A stretch of DNA of 64,000 nucleotides, taken from the NCBI RefSeq assembly GCF_003143515.1, contig NZ_CP029343.1, positions 3,286,001 through 3,350,000 of the forward strand, in the 5' to 3' direction. The DNA comes from Massilia oculi. GTDB taxonomy: Bacteria > Pseudomonadota > Gammaproteobacteria > Burkholderiales > Burkholderiaceae_D. The position numbers and the translations under genes were made by a program. The stretch's first letter is position 1. Each line of letters opens with the position of its first letter. Shown one piece after another: positions 1 through 8,389 of this stretch. A model generated the notes under the pieces. That model was not told the origin of the DNA. It was given only the letters and a program-made list of their open reading frames with translations, and ran no database searches.

Positions 1-54
1 ACTGGCCGAGACCATCACCAGGCTGGCGGCGAAGGCCGCTAACAGTTTTTTCAT
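1..54 (-). CDS. N-terminus of an exported protein (partial)
   Basis: Only the first 18 codons are inside the window; the gene reads leftwards off the edge. They encode a lysine-containing start followed by a hydrophobic, alanine-rich stretch (MKKLLAAFAASLVMVSAS), which is the form of a Sec signal peptide. The identity of the mature protein cannot be seen. In related Burkholderiales a D-alanyl-D-alanine carboxypeptidase often sits near this kind of neighbourhood, but that is only a guess from context. Confidence 0.6.
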   Translation of the reverse strand, partial: MKKLLAAFAASLVMVSAS

Positions 55-97
55 GGGGAGTATTTCGTCATTAAAGTAGGGCGGTGGTAAAGCGCAA

Positions 98-123
98 GGC
101 AATGTCCCAAAGGGAGCATTGCC
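98..123 (-). terminator. Hairpin downstream of the alpha/beta hydrolase gene
   Basis: An inverted repeat (GGCAATG / CATTGCC, with an inner CCC/GGG pair) lies between the end of the minus-strand hydrolase gene and the next minus-strand gene. The downstream side is only modestly U-rich, so termination is plausible but not certain. Confidence 0.35.
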
Positions 124-159
124 TCAAGAGAAGGGAATTATTATAGGGGACTGTGACGA

Positions 160-789
160 CTAAATGTCACGTCGCCACAGTTGAATCACGAGATTTTTAA
201 TGTGGCCGAGCTTGCGATGGAAGAAGTGGTCGGCGCCTGTAATGACGGTGACAGGCAGGTCGAGCGGTCGCGCCCAGTCGAAAACTTCCTTCAGGGTAAT
301 AGTGTCGTCCAGTTCGCCGTGGATCAGGATGGTGTCCTGCGGCACTTCCGGCATCGGCCATTTGCCGGCCGCCGTGCCCACCAGCACCAGGCGCTCGGCC
401 GGCCGCCCCTCGGCCGCCAGGCGCAGCGCGAACTGCGCCTGCACGAAGGTGCCGAACGAGAAACCGGTCAGCGTGATCGGCAGGTCCGGATATTGCTCGC
501 GCATGTGCGCATACATGACGGCCATGTCGTCGACTTCGCCGCGGCCTTCGTCATGCACGCCTTCGGATTCGCCCACGCCGCGGAAATTGAAGCGCGCCGC
601 CGCATAGCCGAGCGTCACGAAGGTGCGCGCCAGCGTCTGGGCAACCTTGTTTTCCATGGTGCCGCCATACAGCGGATGCGGATGCGCCACCAGGGCGACG
701 CCGCGCGGCGCGCCTTCCGGCAGGTCGAGCAGGCATTGCATCTTGCCGGCGGGGCCGTCGAGTTCGAATTTGTGCGAATGGATGTTCAT
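160..789 (-). CDS. Alpha/beta hydrolase
   Basis: A 209-residue alpha/beta-hydrolase-fold protein of the small cytosolic type. It shows an N-terminal beta sheet region, the HPHPLYGGTM oxyanion-type segment, the nucleophile elbow GFSFG, and a late ADHFFHRK segment that supplies the catalytic histidine. These residues are typical of serine esterases and acylhydrolases of this family. The reading frame is open further upstream, but the ATG at 789 gives MNIHSHKF and fits the family; the upstream extension overlaps the ferredoxin gene and is Ser/Thr-rich shadow sequence. The gene follows the ferredoxin gene by 16 bases and is probably co-transcribed with it. The substrate cannot be predicted. Confidence 0.85.
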   Translation of the reverse strand: MNIHSHKFELDGPAGKMQCLLDLPEGAPRGVALVAHPHPLYGGTMENKVAQTLARTFVTLGYAAARFNFRGVGESEGVHDEGRGEVDDMAVMYAHMREQYPDLPITLTGFSFGTFVQAQFALRLAAEGRPAERLVLVGTAAGKWPMPEVPQDTILIHGELDDTITLKEVFDWARPLDLPVTVITGADHFFHRKLGHIKNLVIQLWRRDI

Positions 790-805
790 AAAGCGTCTTT
801 GGCGA

Positions 806-1141
806 TCAGATCTTGAGGCGGTCGACGACCTTGCCGCCGACCAGGTGGGTGTCGATGATGTCGTCGATGTCATCGGTGTCGACGTAGGTGTACCAGGTGC
901 CTTCGGGGTAGACCACGAGCACCGGGCCTTCCTCGCAGCGGTCGAGGCAGCCGGACTGGTTGATGCGCACCTTGCCCTGGCCGCTCAGGTCCAGCTCCTT
1001 GATGCGTTTCTTGGCATGCTTCTGCGCTTTTTCGGAACCGCACTTGCCGCAGCTCGGGCGCGCATCCTTGCCCTCGCGGATGTTCATGCAGAAAAATACA
1101 TGATGCTTGTAAAACTGCTCTTCGTTCACTTGATCGTTCAT
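806..1141 (-). CDS. (2Fe-2S) ferredoxin, thioredoxin-like fold
   Basis: This 111-residue protein belongs to the thioredoxin-fold [2Fe-2S] ferredoxins, which act as soluble electron carriers. Cysteines are at about 18, 31, 34, 65 and 69. The family cluster ligands are expected from C18 and C31 and from the pair C65-x3-C69 in the GCLDRCEEGP segment; C34 is an additional cysteine next to C31. A conserved VVYPEGTWY strand follows. The ATG at 1141 (MNDQVNEEQF) is chosen because residues before it in the open frame resemble no family member and overlap the intergenic region. It sits 58 bases after the VanZ-family gene and 16 bases before the hydrolase gene. The redox partner is unknown. Confidence 0.85.
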   Translation of the reverse strand: MNDQVNEEQFYKHHVFFCMNIREGKDARPSCGKCGSEKAQKHAKKRIKELDLSGQGKVRINQSGCLDRCEEGPVLVVYPEGTWYTYVDTDDIDDIIDTHLVGGKVVDRLKI

Positions 1142-1199
1142 GTCGTTCTCATTGGAAAGAGTGGCATGGCGTCGCGCCAAAGCGCCATCATACAAGCTC

Positions 1200-2345
1200 T
1201 TATTGCCGATTGAGTTTATGCGAGGGCAGCAGCAGGAACCATAGGGCAACGAAGGGCCAGGCCAGCGCCAGGCCCTCGGCCGCACCGTTAAAGTTGAGGA
1301 ACTTGCCTTGCACCCAGCCCTGCAGGGTGGACGAAAAATACGGGTTCACCGGGATCGTATTGACCACCACCAGCGCCAGGATCAGGGTCACGACCGCCAG
1401 CCGGCGCTGCGCCACCTGCGGCGCGAATACCAGGCCGGACAGCATGATCAGGCCGATCAGGAAGCCTCCCTCGGCGCCCGGCGTGACCCAGACCAGGGCG
1501 TTATCGGGACGGAACAGCAGCGAGCTGGCGAAGGCTTTCACCACCAGTGCGCTCGCCAGCAGGGCCAGCATGAGCCAGAAGCGCGGGGCGCCGCGGCGCA
1601 CCAGGCACATCAGGGTGAGGGCGGCGCCGGTCATGCCGCAGGCAGTGATGATGGTCTCCGACAGCCAGTACTGCTCCACGCTCATGATGTCGTCGCCGGG
1701 GCGCAGCATGGCCACCAGGTCGATCTCGGTGTCGAGCCAGGACGACATCCAGCCGGACAGGATGGGCAGCACCTGGCCGTGGCCGAACAGGTAGCTCTGC
1801 GGGTAGATCTGGGCCAGCGGCCACATGGCCACCAGCACCAGGCCCTGGCTGGCGTGCGGCGCGAACCAGCGCTGGCGCAGCTTGAACAGGCGGCTGCGGT
1901 CGAGCAGGCCCGGAGCCCACAGCGCGCCGAGGATGGCGCCCAGGAAGCAGCCGCCGGCATTGGTGACGAAGTCGAGGTTCGACGGCACGCGGCTGGGCAG
2001 GTAGGTCTGCACCGCCTCCATCGTGCCGGTGGTGAGCAGGCCGGCGAACGTGGCCAGCAGCACCGCCCACACGCCGCGCACGCGCGGATACATCGACAGC
2101 ACCAGCAGCATGCCGAACGGGATGTAGCCGACGATGTTGACGCCGGCGTCGAAGCCGGTCCAGTAGCGCTGCTTGACCAGATTGAGGAAGGCCAGCGGCG
2201 AGATGCCGCTGTCGCGCCAGCCGGTGAACGGGAACCAGCTGGCGTAGACGATCAGGAGCAGGTAGGCCAGCAGCGCGGCGCGCACGATGGGCGAGCCGCG
2301 CGAGCGGCCGGCGGCGACGTCTGCCGGGACTTCCGCTTCGGTCAT
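1200..2345 (-). CDS. VanZ family membrane protein
   Basis: A 381-residue polytopic membrane protein. The first 150 residues carry the VanZ-like region (YASWFPFTGWRD, the GYIPFGMLL segment, and an EAVQTYLPSRVPSNLDFVTN segment), followed by several further hydrophobic segments and an RxPS-type C-terminal half not needed for VanZ. VanZ itself gives low-level teicoplanin resistance, but most homologues have no assigned role. Its ATG overlaps the stop of the upstream lipoprotein gene by four bases, so it is translationally coupled to the MCE transport operon. This suggests, but does not prove, an envelope function with that transporter. Confidence 0.8.
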   Translation of the reverse strand: MTEAEVPADVAAGRSRGSPIVRAALLAYLLLIVYASWFPFTGWRDSGISPLAFLNLVKQRYWTGFDAGVNIVGYIPFGMLLVLSMYPRVRGVWAVLLATFAGLLTTGTMEAVQTYLPSRVPSNLDFVTNAGGCFLGAILGALWAPGLLDRSRLFKLRQRWFAPHASQGLVLVAMWPLAQIYPQSYLFGHGQVLPILSGWMSSWLDTEIDLVAMLRPGDDIMSVEQYWLSETIITACGMTGAALTLMCLVRRGAPRFWLMLALLASALVVKAFASSLLFRPDNALVWVTPGAEGGFLIGLIMLSGLVFAPQVAQRRLAVVTLILALVVVNTIPVNPYFSSTLQGWVQGKFLNFNGAAEGLALAWPFVALWFLLLPSHKLNRQ

Positions 2346-2977
2346 TTGCCTTGCAGGTTCAGGGTGGCGAGCCAGGCGCCGATGTCGTCCGCCAGCCCGT
2401 CGGTGCTGGCCGCCAGCGCCGCCGCGCCGCCGGCCGCGTCATGGCTCGATGCCGGCGTGCCGCGCTCGAAGCTGCGCTGGTCGACCAGGCGGTGTTCGGT
2501 AAACACCGAGGCGCGCAGCATGATCCGGCCTTCACTGCGGTCCGCGCTCGGGAACGCGTGCACGAAATCGTCGATCTCGACGCGCAGGATCGGCACGCCA
2601 TTGGCGGCGTCGGTGGCCGACAGCACCTTCATGTGCGCCTGCGACAGGCGGCTCTTGATGCGGGTGGTGACCAGGTTCACCGGCGTGGCGCTCCAGCGGC
2701 TGCTGGCATAGGTGCGCGCCTGCTGGGCGTCGGCGTAGTTCAGGCGGTAGAACATGCGCTCGGTGTCCAGGCCGCTGGGGCCGGTGACGTCCATCACCAC
2801 GATCGCGAGCGGAGAGGCAGGAGGGGTGGCCGGGGTGAATGGGCGCAGCGACGGCGCGCCGAAGTCGTAGACGGTATTCTGCGGGCGGTCCTGGCTGGCG
2901 CAGCCGGCCAGCAGCAGGGCGCAGCAGACGGCGGCGACGGGGAAGCGGAAGGTGTGACGATTCACGGTAGTCCTCAT
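2342..2977 (-). CDS. ABC-type transport auxiliary lipoprotein (PqiC-like)
   Basis: A 211-residue outer-membrane-type lipoprotein. The N-terminus has a signal peptide and lipobox LLAGC, with acylation expected at the cysteine near residue 25. The remainder resembles the ABC-type transport auxiliary lipoprotein family (PqiC/YmbA-like), with LAIVVMDVTGPSGLDTERM and RVEIDDFVHAFPS segments. Such proteins accompany MCE-domain transporters and are thought to contact them from the outer membrane. The start codon overlaps the stop of the MCE gene by four bases and its own stop overlaps the VanZ-family start by four bases. Confidence 0.8.
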   Translation of the reverse strand: MRTTVNRHTFRFPVAAVCCALLLAGCASQDRPQNTVYDFGAPSLRPFTPATPPASPLAIVVMDVTGPSGLDTERMFYRLNYADAQQARTYASSRWSATPVNLVTTRIKSRLSQAHMKVLSATDAANGVPILRVEIDDFVHAFPSADRSEGRIMLRASVFTEHRLVDQRSFERGTPASSHDAAGGAAALAASTDGLADDIGAWLATLNLQGK

Positions 2978-3921
2978 TTGGTCGGGGGCACGAAGCCCGG
3001 CTCGCCGGGGCCCGGCGCGTCGCCCGGGGTGCCGAACAGGATGCTTTGCGGGCGGTCGGAGAACGAGTTGGCGGTGCGCCGCACCGCGCGCAGCGAGGCG
3101 CGCGCCTCGTCGGTCATCCGCACCACGTGCGGCAGGGTTTCCAGTTCCAGCTCGCTGGTGGCGGCGCCGAGCGCGCCGATGGTGGTGTTCAGGCGCTCGA
3201 TCGGGCCGTCCGGCGCCTGCAGGCGGGTCGCCAGCTGGTCGTAGTTGCGCGTCATCGAGGTGGCGCTGGTGGCCAGGGTGTCGACCGAATCCATGCTGCG
3301 GTTGACCTTGTTCACCAGGCCGGGCAGCTGGTCGAGCACCGGATCGAGGCGTTGCGGAATGGCGGCATAGGCGTCGGCGGCGCGCTCGACGCTCTCGAAG
3401 GCGCCGACCATCTTGGCGCGGTTCTCGTCATTGAGCAGTTCGTCGAGGCTGGCGGTTACTTTCTCCGCCTTCTCGAGGATCGCCAGGCCGCGGTCTTCCA
3501 GCTGGTCGAGCAGGCCGGGGCGCAGCGGGATGCGGGCAATGCGATCTCCTCCCGTCTGCAGGCGCGGCGAACCGGTGCGCTCGTCGTCGAGCTGGATGAA
3601 GGCGATTCCCGTGACGCCCTGGTAGCCGAGCGTGGCATAGGTGGTGCTGGTGATCGGCGAGGCGGCGTCCACCGACAGCCTGATGAGGATCTGGCCGGTG
3701 ACGCGCGGGTCGAACACGATCTCGTCGACGCGGCCGACCTCCAGGCCGCGGTAGCGCACCGTGGCTTGCGGGTTCAGGCCGGGGATCGACTGGGTGGTGA
3801 CGATCTCGTAGGGCACCAGCTCGGTCTTGTCGCGGTTGAACCAGAGGCCGATCAGGACGGTCGCCACCAAGAGCGCGATCGTGAAGATGCCGGTCATCAG
3901 GGCATGTGACCTGTTTTCCAT
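2974..3921 (-). CDS. MlaD family (MCE domain) substrate-binding protein
   Basis: A 315-residue protein with one N-terminal membrane anchor (about residues 10-30), then an MCE/MlaD domain (VRYRGLEVGRVDEI around residues 55-70), and a long helical C-terminal region. MCE proteins form hexameric rings or tubes in the periplasm that carry lipids between membranes. It lies two bases after the ATPase gene and overlaps the lipoprotein gene by four bases, so it is part of the permease-ATPase-MCE-lipoprotein-VanZ operon. The long helical tail resembles longer MCE proteins rather than the short MlaD of E. coli, and the auxiliary lipoprotein points the same way. Confidence 0.88.
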   Translation of the reverse strand: MENRSHALMTGIFTIALLVATVLIGLWFNRDKTELVPYEIVTTQSIPGLNPQATVRYRGLEVGRVDEIVFDPRVTGQILIRLSVDAASPITSTTYATLGYQGVTGIAFIQLDDERTGSPRLQTGGDRIARIPLRPGLLDQLEDRGLAILEKAEKVTASLDELLNDENRAKMVGAFESVERAADAYAAIPQRLDPVLDQLPGLVNKVNRSMDSVDTLATSATSMTRNYDQLATRLQAPDGPIERLNTTIGALGAATSELELETLPHVVRMTDEARASLRAVRRTANSFSDRPQSILFGTPGDAPGPGEPGFVPPTK

Positions 3922-3923
3922 AA

Positions 3924-4781
3924 CTATCGATTCTCCGATTCATGCTGGGCATGGCGCTCGTCGAGCACTTCCAGCGCCCGCTGGCCGCGCGGGCCCAGGA
4001 AAAAGTGTTTGATGAAGGGATGCTCGACCTGCAGCACGTCGCACGACGGTCCCACCGCCAGCACGTGCTTCTCGGCCAGCACCGCGATGCGCGAAGACAG
4101 CGCGAACAGGGTGTCCAGGTCGTGCGTGACCATCACCACCGTGAGCTTCAGCTCGCGGTGGAGGGTCTGGATCAGGGTGACGAAGGCGTCCGACAGGTCG
4201 GGGTCCAGCCCTGCCGTCGGTTCGTCCAGGAACAGCAGTTGCGGCTCGAGGGCCAGCGCGCGCGCCAGGGCGGCGCGCTTGACCATCCCGCCCGACAGGT
4301 CGGCCGGCATCTTGTTGGCGTGCTCGGGGCCCAGGCCCACCATATTCATCTTGAGCAGCACGGCGTCGCGGATCACGTCCTCGGGCAGGGAGCGCAATTC
4401 GCGCATCGGCAGGGCGATATTGTCGAACACGCTCAGCGCCGAGTACAGCGCGCCCTGCTGGAACAGCATGCCCCAATGGTTGCGCATGCGCTGCAGCTGC
4501 TCGGGCGAGGCCGCGCTGATGTCCTCGCCGAACACGTGCACGCTGCCCTGCGACGGCCGCTCGAGGCCCAGCATCTGGCGCAGCAGCACGGTCTTGCCGG
4601 TGCCGGAGCCGCCGACGATGGTGAGGATTTCGCCGCCGTAGATCTCGAGGTTCAGATCCTGGTGCACCACCGTGCGCCCGAATTTGGTCCACAGGTTGCG
4701 GATCTGGACCACCGGCGCGCCGACTTCCTCGTCGGGGCGCCGGTTCAGCTCCTGGCGGCGGTGTTTGCTGGTTCCCGGCAT
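3924..4781 (-). CDS. ABC transporter ATP-binding protein, MlaF-type
   Basis: A 285-residue ABC ATPase. It shows Walker A (GGSGTGKT), a Q-loop (MLFQQGALYSALSVFDN), the signature LSGGMVKRAALARALA, Walker B with LLFLDEPTAGLD, and the switch histidine in VMVTHDLDT. The signature with GMxKR is typical of MlaF/Ttg2A lipid importers and exporters. A basic N-terminal extension (MPGTSKHRRQELNRRPDEE) precedes the core. The start ATG at 4781 overlaps the permease stop by one base; a longer reading through the permease gene in this frame is spurious. Confidence 0.9.
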   Translation of the reverse strand: MPGTSKHRRQELNRRPDEEVGAPVVQIRNLWTKFGRTVVHQDLNLEIYGGEILTIVGGSGTGKTVLLRQMLGLERPSQGSVHVFGEDISAASPEQLQRMRNHWGMLFQQGALYSALSVFDNIALPMRELRSLPEDVIRDAVLLKMNMVGLGPEHANKMPADLSGGMVKRAALARALALEPQLLFLDEPTAGLDPDLSDAFVTLIQTLHRELKLTVVMVTHDLDTLFALSSRIAVLAEKHVLAVGPSCDVLQVEHPFIKHFFLGPRGQRALEVLDERHAQHESENR

Positions 4782-5914
4782 CAGAAGCCCGTCCCGTTGA
4801 AGATGATGGCGTACACCGCGTCGGCCAGGATCACCACCGTGATCGCGGTGACCACCGAGGTTGTGGTGCCGCGGCCCAGGCTCTCGGTGTTGGGCTTGAT
4901 GCGCAGGCCGAAGTGGCACGAGATCAGGGCGATCAGCACGCCGAAGGTCGCGCCCTTGAGCAGGCCAATGGTGTAGTTCACGAACGGCACCGCGTCCGGC
5001 AGCTTTTGCAGGAAGTAGCGGAACGACATGCCCATCTCGATCTTTGCCGAAACCATGCCGCCCAGCAGGGCCATGGCGTCGGTCCAGACCACCAGCAGCG
5101 GCATCGAGATCGCCAGCGCGACCACCTTGGGCATGATCAGGCGGTAGCCATGCGAAATGCCCATCACGAGCATGGCGTCGAGTTCCTCGGTCACCCGCAT
5201 CACGCCCAGCTGGGCCGTGATCGAGGAGCCGGAGCGGCCTGCGACCAGGATCGCGGCCAGCAGCGGGCCCAGTTCGCGGATCACCGCCATGCCGAGGATG
5301 TTGACGAGGTAGGCGTCGCCGCCGAACATGCGCAGCTGCTGCGACGACAGGTAGGAGAGCACGATCCCGATCAGGAAGCCGACCATGGCCGTGATGCCCA
5401 GCGCCTGGAAGCCGGAGTGATAGATGTTGGCGGAGATTTCGCGCCACGGTCCGGTCTGGGGACGGCGCAGGAAGCGGCCCAGGTCCTGGATCAGGATCCC
5501 GATCAGGCCGATGAAGCTGCGCAGGTGCTCGAGGAAGTTCAGGATGCCGGCGCCAAGCACGATCACCCATTGGAAGGGGCTCGTCCGGTGGCGCGGCAGC
5601 TTGATCTGGCCGGCCTCCTCGATGCGGCGGAACAGGTCTTCCTGGCGCGGGTCGAGCTTGAGGCGCTTGGGGCGCTCCTTGTTCCAGGTATTCCAGAACA
5701 TCTGGGCGCCGATGTGGTCGAGGCTTTCGATGCCGGACAGGTCCCATTCGCAGGCTCCCTTGTCCTTCAGCCCGGCCAGCTGGCGCGTGATGCCCTTGAG
5801 GACGCCGCGCTGCGACAGGCCGTGAACTTGCCAGACTCCCTCGGCAATGACGGATTGGCCGGCACCCTGGCCGGACTGTTGAATGGTTAATGTTGGCGCA
5901 TTTTCAATCCGCAT
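4781..5914 (-). CDS. MlaE family ABC transporter permease with N-terminal STAS domain
   Basis: A 377-residue inner-membrane permease. Residues 1-100 resemble a STAS domain (CEWDLSGIESLDHIGAQMF), and residues 120-377 form the MlaE permease with the family hallmark RELGPLLAAILVAGRSGSS and an EELDAMLVMG coupling segment. Some MCE systems carry a separate MlaB STAS protein; here it is fused to the permease. It is the first gene of the minus-strand operon. The nearest upstream gene, a frameshifted radical SAM gene, ends 54 bases away. Confidence 0.9.
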   Translation of the reverse strand: MRIENAPTLTIQQSGQGAGQSVIAEGVWQVHGLSQRGVLKGITRQLAGLKDKGACEWDLSGIESLDHIGAQMFWNTWNKERPKRLKLDPRQEDLFRRIEEAGQIKLPRHRTSPFQWVIVLGAGILNFLEHLRSFIGLIGILIQDLGRFLRRPQTGPWREISANIYHSGFQALGITAMVGFLIGIVLSYLSSQQLRMFGGDAYLVNILGMAVIRELGPLLAAILVAGRSGSSITAQLGVMRVTEELDAMLVMGISHGYRLIMPKVVALAISMPLLVVWTDAMALLGGMVSAKIEMGMSFRYFLQKLPDAVPFVNYTIGLLKGATFGVLIALISCHFGLRIKPNTESLGRGTTTSVVTAITVVILADAVYAIIFNGTGF

Positions 5915-5968
5915 TGCGCCAGTGTAAAAGAGAATCGTTTGTGTTGCCAGCCACGATACGGTTGCGTG

Positions 5969-7467
5969 TCAGGCCGCCAGATGGCGCACCTGGCGCGCTG
6001 GCGCGACCGCTTTCGGCGCCGCCGCCGGTTTCACTGGGCGCACCGGCGCATCGACCTTGCCGGCATAGTCGCTGGCCAGCAGCGCGGCCGCCTCGCCGGC
6101 ATCCATGCCGCACCTCTGCAGCCACTGGGCCACCAGCTTGGCCAGGCGGTCGAGCGCAATGCGGTGGGTGGCGTCGGTGTGCGCATAGATCCAGTCCGAG
6201 AAGGCCATGAAGTTATCGAACGGCTTCTCGCCCAGCAGCACCGGGATGGTGTTGGCGAAGCGGCCCGAGTTGGCCACCAGGTCCCAGTAGCGGGCAAAGC
6301 GCACCAGGCGCTGCATGGTGGCGAAGTCGATTTTACTTGTCGCCAGCACCGTGTAGGGCGGGTAGGGATCGTAGACCATGCCGAATTCCTGGGTATGGCG
6401 GATGATCGGCGTGCCGCGCAGGCGCTTGAGGATGCCGAACTGGATCTCTTCGGCGCCCAGGCTCACCAGGTGGTCGAAGCCGCGCGCGAAGCTGGCCACG
6501 TCCTCGCCCGGGAGGCCGGCGATCAGGTCCACGTGCAGGTGGGCGGTGGCGTGCTGGGTCAGCCAGCGGATGTTCTCGGCTGCCTTCTCGTTGTTCTGGC
6601 GGCGGCTGACCAGGGATTGCACCTCGGGGTTGAAGCTCTGGATGCCGATCTCGAACTGCAGCGCGCCGGCCGGGAATTTGGCGATCGTTTCCTTGAGCGC
6701 TTCCGGCAGATGGTCGGGCACCAGCTCGAAGTGGGCGTAGACCGGGTCGTCCGGACTGGCCTCGATTTTGTCGAGGAAGAACTGCATGATGCGCAGGCTG
6801 GTCTTGACGTTCAGGTTGAAGGTGCGGTCGACGAACTTGAACAGGCGGGCGCCTCGTGAGTACAGCAGCTCGAGCTCGGCCAGGAAGGCATCCAGGGGAA
6901 GGGCCAGGCCGTCTTGTCCAGCGAAGACAGGCAGAATTCGCATTTGAACGGGCAGCCGCGCGAAGCTTCCACGTACAGGGTGCGGTGGGCGATGTCCTCC
7001 TCACTATATAAAGAGTAGGGCAGGGCGATCTCTCCCATCGGCGGCTGCACGCCCGCATGCACCCTCATGATCGGCTTGGGGCCGTCCAGGATCTCGCGGC
7101 ACAGCTTGGGGAAGGTGACGTCGCCCCAGCCGGTGACGACGTAGTCGGCCAGCTTGACGATCTCCTGCTCGCCTGTCTCGTGCGAGACTTCCGGGCCGCC
7201 CAGGATGATGGTCACGTTCGGCGCCACGCGCTTGAGCATGGCCACCAGGCGGGTGGTCTCTTCCACGTTCCAGATATAGACGCCGAAGCCGACGATGCGC
7301 GGCGTATGCGCCAGGATGCGCTCGACCAGGTCGGTGGTCTTGGCGCCGATGACGAATTCCTGGATCCTGGTCTGCTCTTGCAGCGGGCCCATATTGGCCG
7401 CCAGGTAGCGCAGGCCGAGCGAGGCATGCGTATAGCGGGCGTTGAGGGTCGAGAGCAGGATCGTCAT
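5969..7467 (-). pseudogene. B12-binding radical SAM protein, frameshifted
   Basis: The gene encodes a cobalamin-binding radical SAM protein of the B12-binding/radical SAM/DUF4080 class. The first part (7467 down to about 6895) holds the B12-binding fold and the cluster motif CPFKCEFC (Cys172, 176 and 179). The second part continues in another frame from about 6898 to 5969, with FKFVDRTFNLNV, IAGLPGED and a C-terminal DUF4080-like helical region. The break is at a run of four G (6895-6898); one more base restores WPFPLDAFLAEL and a protein of about 499 residues. Both halves are well conserved, so a recent mutation or a sequencing error is more likely than old decay. The substrate is unknown. 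Confidence 0.85.
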
Positions 7468-7607
7468 GGCGGGGAAGGGAAGGGTTGCGGCGGAAGGCGG
7501 TATTTTACTGCGCCGGGCAAGGCTTTCGACCTGTATATGCAGTGCGAGTTGCTTGTGATAAAGATTACTGTCTACAATCGACCACTCTTTCTAACTCGAA
7601 TGCCATT

Positions 7608-7922
7608 ATGCTTCTCACGAATATCGAAACCATCCCAGGCAAGAACATTACGGTTTGCCACGGCGTCGTCTCCGGCAGCTCGGTGCGTTCCAAGCACGTC
7701 GGGCGGGACATCATGGCGGGCCTGAAGAATATGGTTGGCGGCGAGCTGCGCGGCTATACCGAGCTGCTGGAAGAGTCGCGCGCGCAGGCCACGGAGCGCA
7801 TGAAGTCGCAGGCGCAGCAGATGGGCGCGAATGCGATCGTCAATGTGCGCTTCTCGACCTCGTCGGTGGCAGCCGGCGCCGCCGAGATCTATGTCTACGG
7901 CACCGCAGTGACGGTCGCGTAA
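7608..7922 (+). CDS. YbjQ family (heavy-metal-binding domain) protein
   Basis: A 104-residue protein of the YbjQ/DUF74 family, whose name 'heavy-metal-binding domain' comes from family classification rather than firm biochemistry. It shows the family core: a first strand ending in KNITVCHGVVSG, the GRDIMAGLKNMVGGEL helix, the SRAQATERMKSQAQQMGANAIVNVRF helix-strand, and a terminal YGTAVTV. The ATG at 7608 gives the standard family N-terminus; the longer frame upstream is not conserved-looking. Its TAA stop overlaps the next start (TAATG). It begins a three-gene cluster with a second YbjQ-like protein and an M48 peptidase. Confidence 0.88.
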   Translation: MLLTNIETIPGKNITVCHGVVSGSSVRSKHVGRDIMAGLKNMVGGELRGYTELLEESRAQATERMKSQAQQMGANAIVNVRFSTSSVAAGAAEIYVYGTAVTVA

Positions 7923-8389
7923 TGGAAATCATTTTTCTCATCGCCTTCTGGACGGTGCCCGTCGCGCTGGGCTACGTCTTCGGAAGGATGGCCGAGCGAA
8001 GGCATTACCGCTCCATCATCGAGCGCGAAAAGGCGTTCGTGCACCTGCCTGCCACCTCGCTGCGCACCCTGGTGGGCACGGCGCCGGTCGCGCGCAGCGA
8101 GCTGGTCACGGGCAGCGTGGTCATCTCGGTCGACCATTTCAAGAAAGCGGCCTCCGCCTTGCGCTCGATCGTGGGTGGATCGGTCAAGTCCTATGAGTCC
8201 TTGCTCGACCGGGCCAAGCGGGAAGCGCTGCTGCGCCTGAAGGAAAGCTGCCCCGGCGCCCATGAGATCGTCAACGTCCGTCTGGAGACGATGCCGCTGG
8301 CCGGCAGCCAGCCGCGCCAGGTGACCGGCGTCGAGGTGCTGGCCTACGGCACCGCCATCTATTATATGGAGGGCTTCGCGCCCGCATGA
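7922..8389 (+). CDS. Membrane-anchored YbjQ-like protein
   Basis: A 155-residue protein. The first about 20 residues form a membrane segment (EIIFLIAFWTVPVALGYVFG), followed by a short linker and a YbjQ-like domain: ELVTGSVVISVDHFKK, LRSIVGGSVKSYESLLDRAKREALLRLKE, EIVNVRLET, and VEVLAYGTAIYY. It is a diverged relative of the protein encoded immediately upstream, with the acidic and arginine pattern kept but the metal-related residues uncertain. The start overlaps the preceding stop by one base and its stop overlaps the M48 gene start by four bases, so the three products are probably made together. Confidence 0.8.
   Translation: MEIIFLIAFWTVPVALGYVFGRMAERRHYRSIIEREKAFVHLPATSLRTLVGTAPVARSELVTGSVVISVDHFKKAASALRSIVGGSVKSYESLLDRAKREALLRLKESCPGAHEIVNVRLETMPLAGSQPRQVTGVEVLAYGTAIYYMEGFAPA

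Noticed and set aside
3924..5747. Single 607-codon frame fusing the MlaF-type ATPase with upstream sequence
   Set aside because: The first half is an out-of-frame, Arg/Pro-rich reading of the permease gene.
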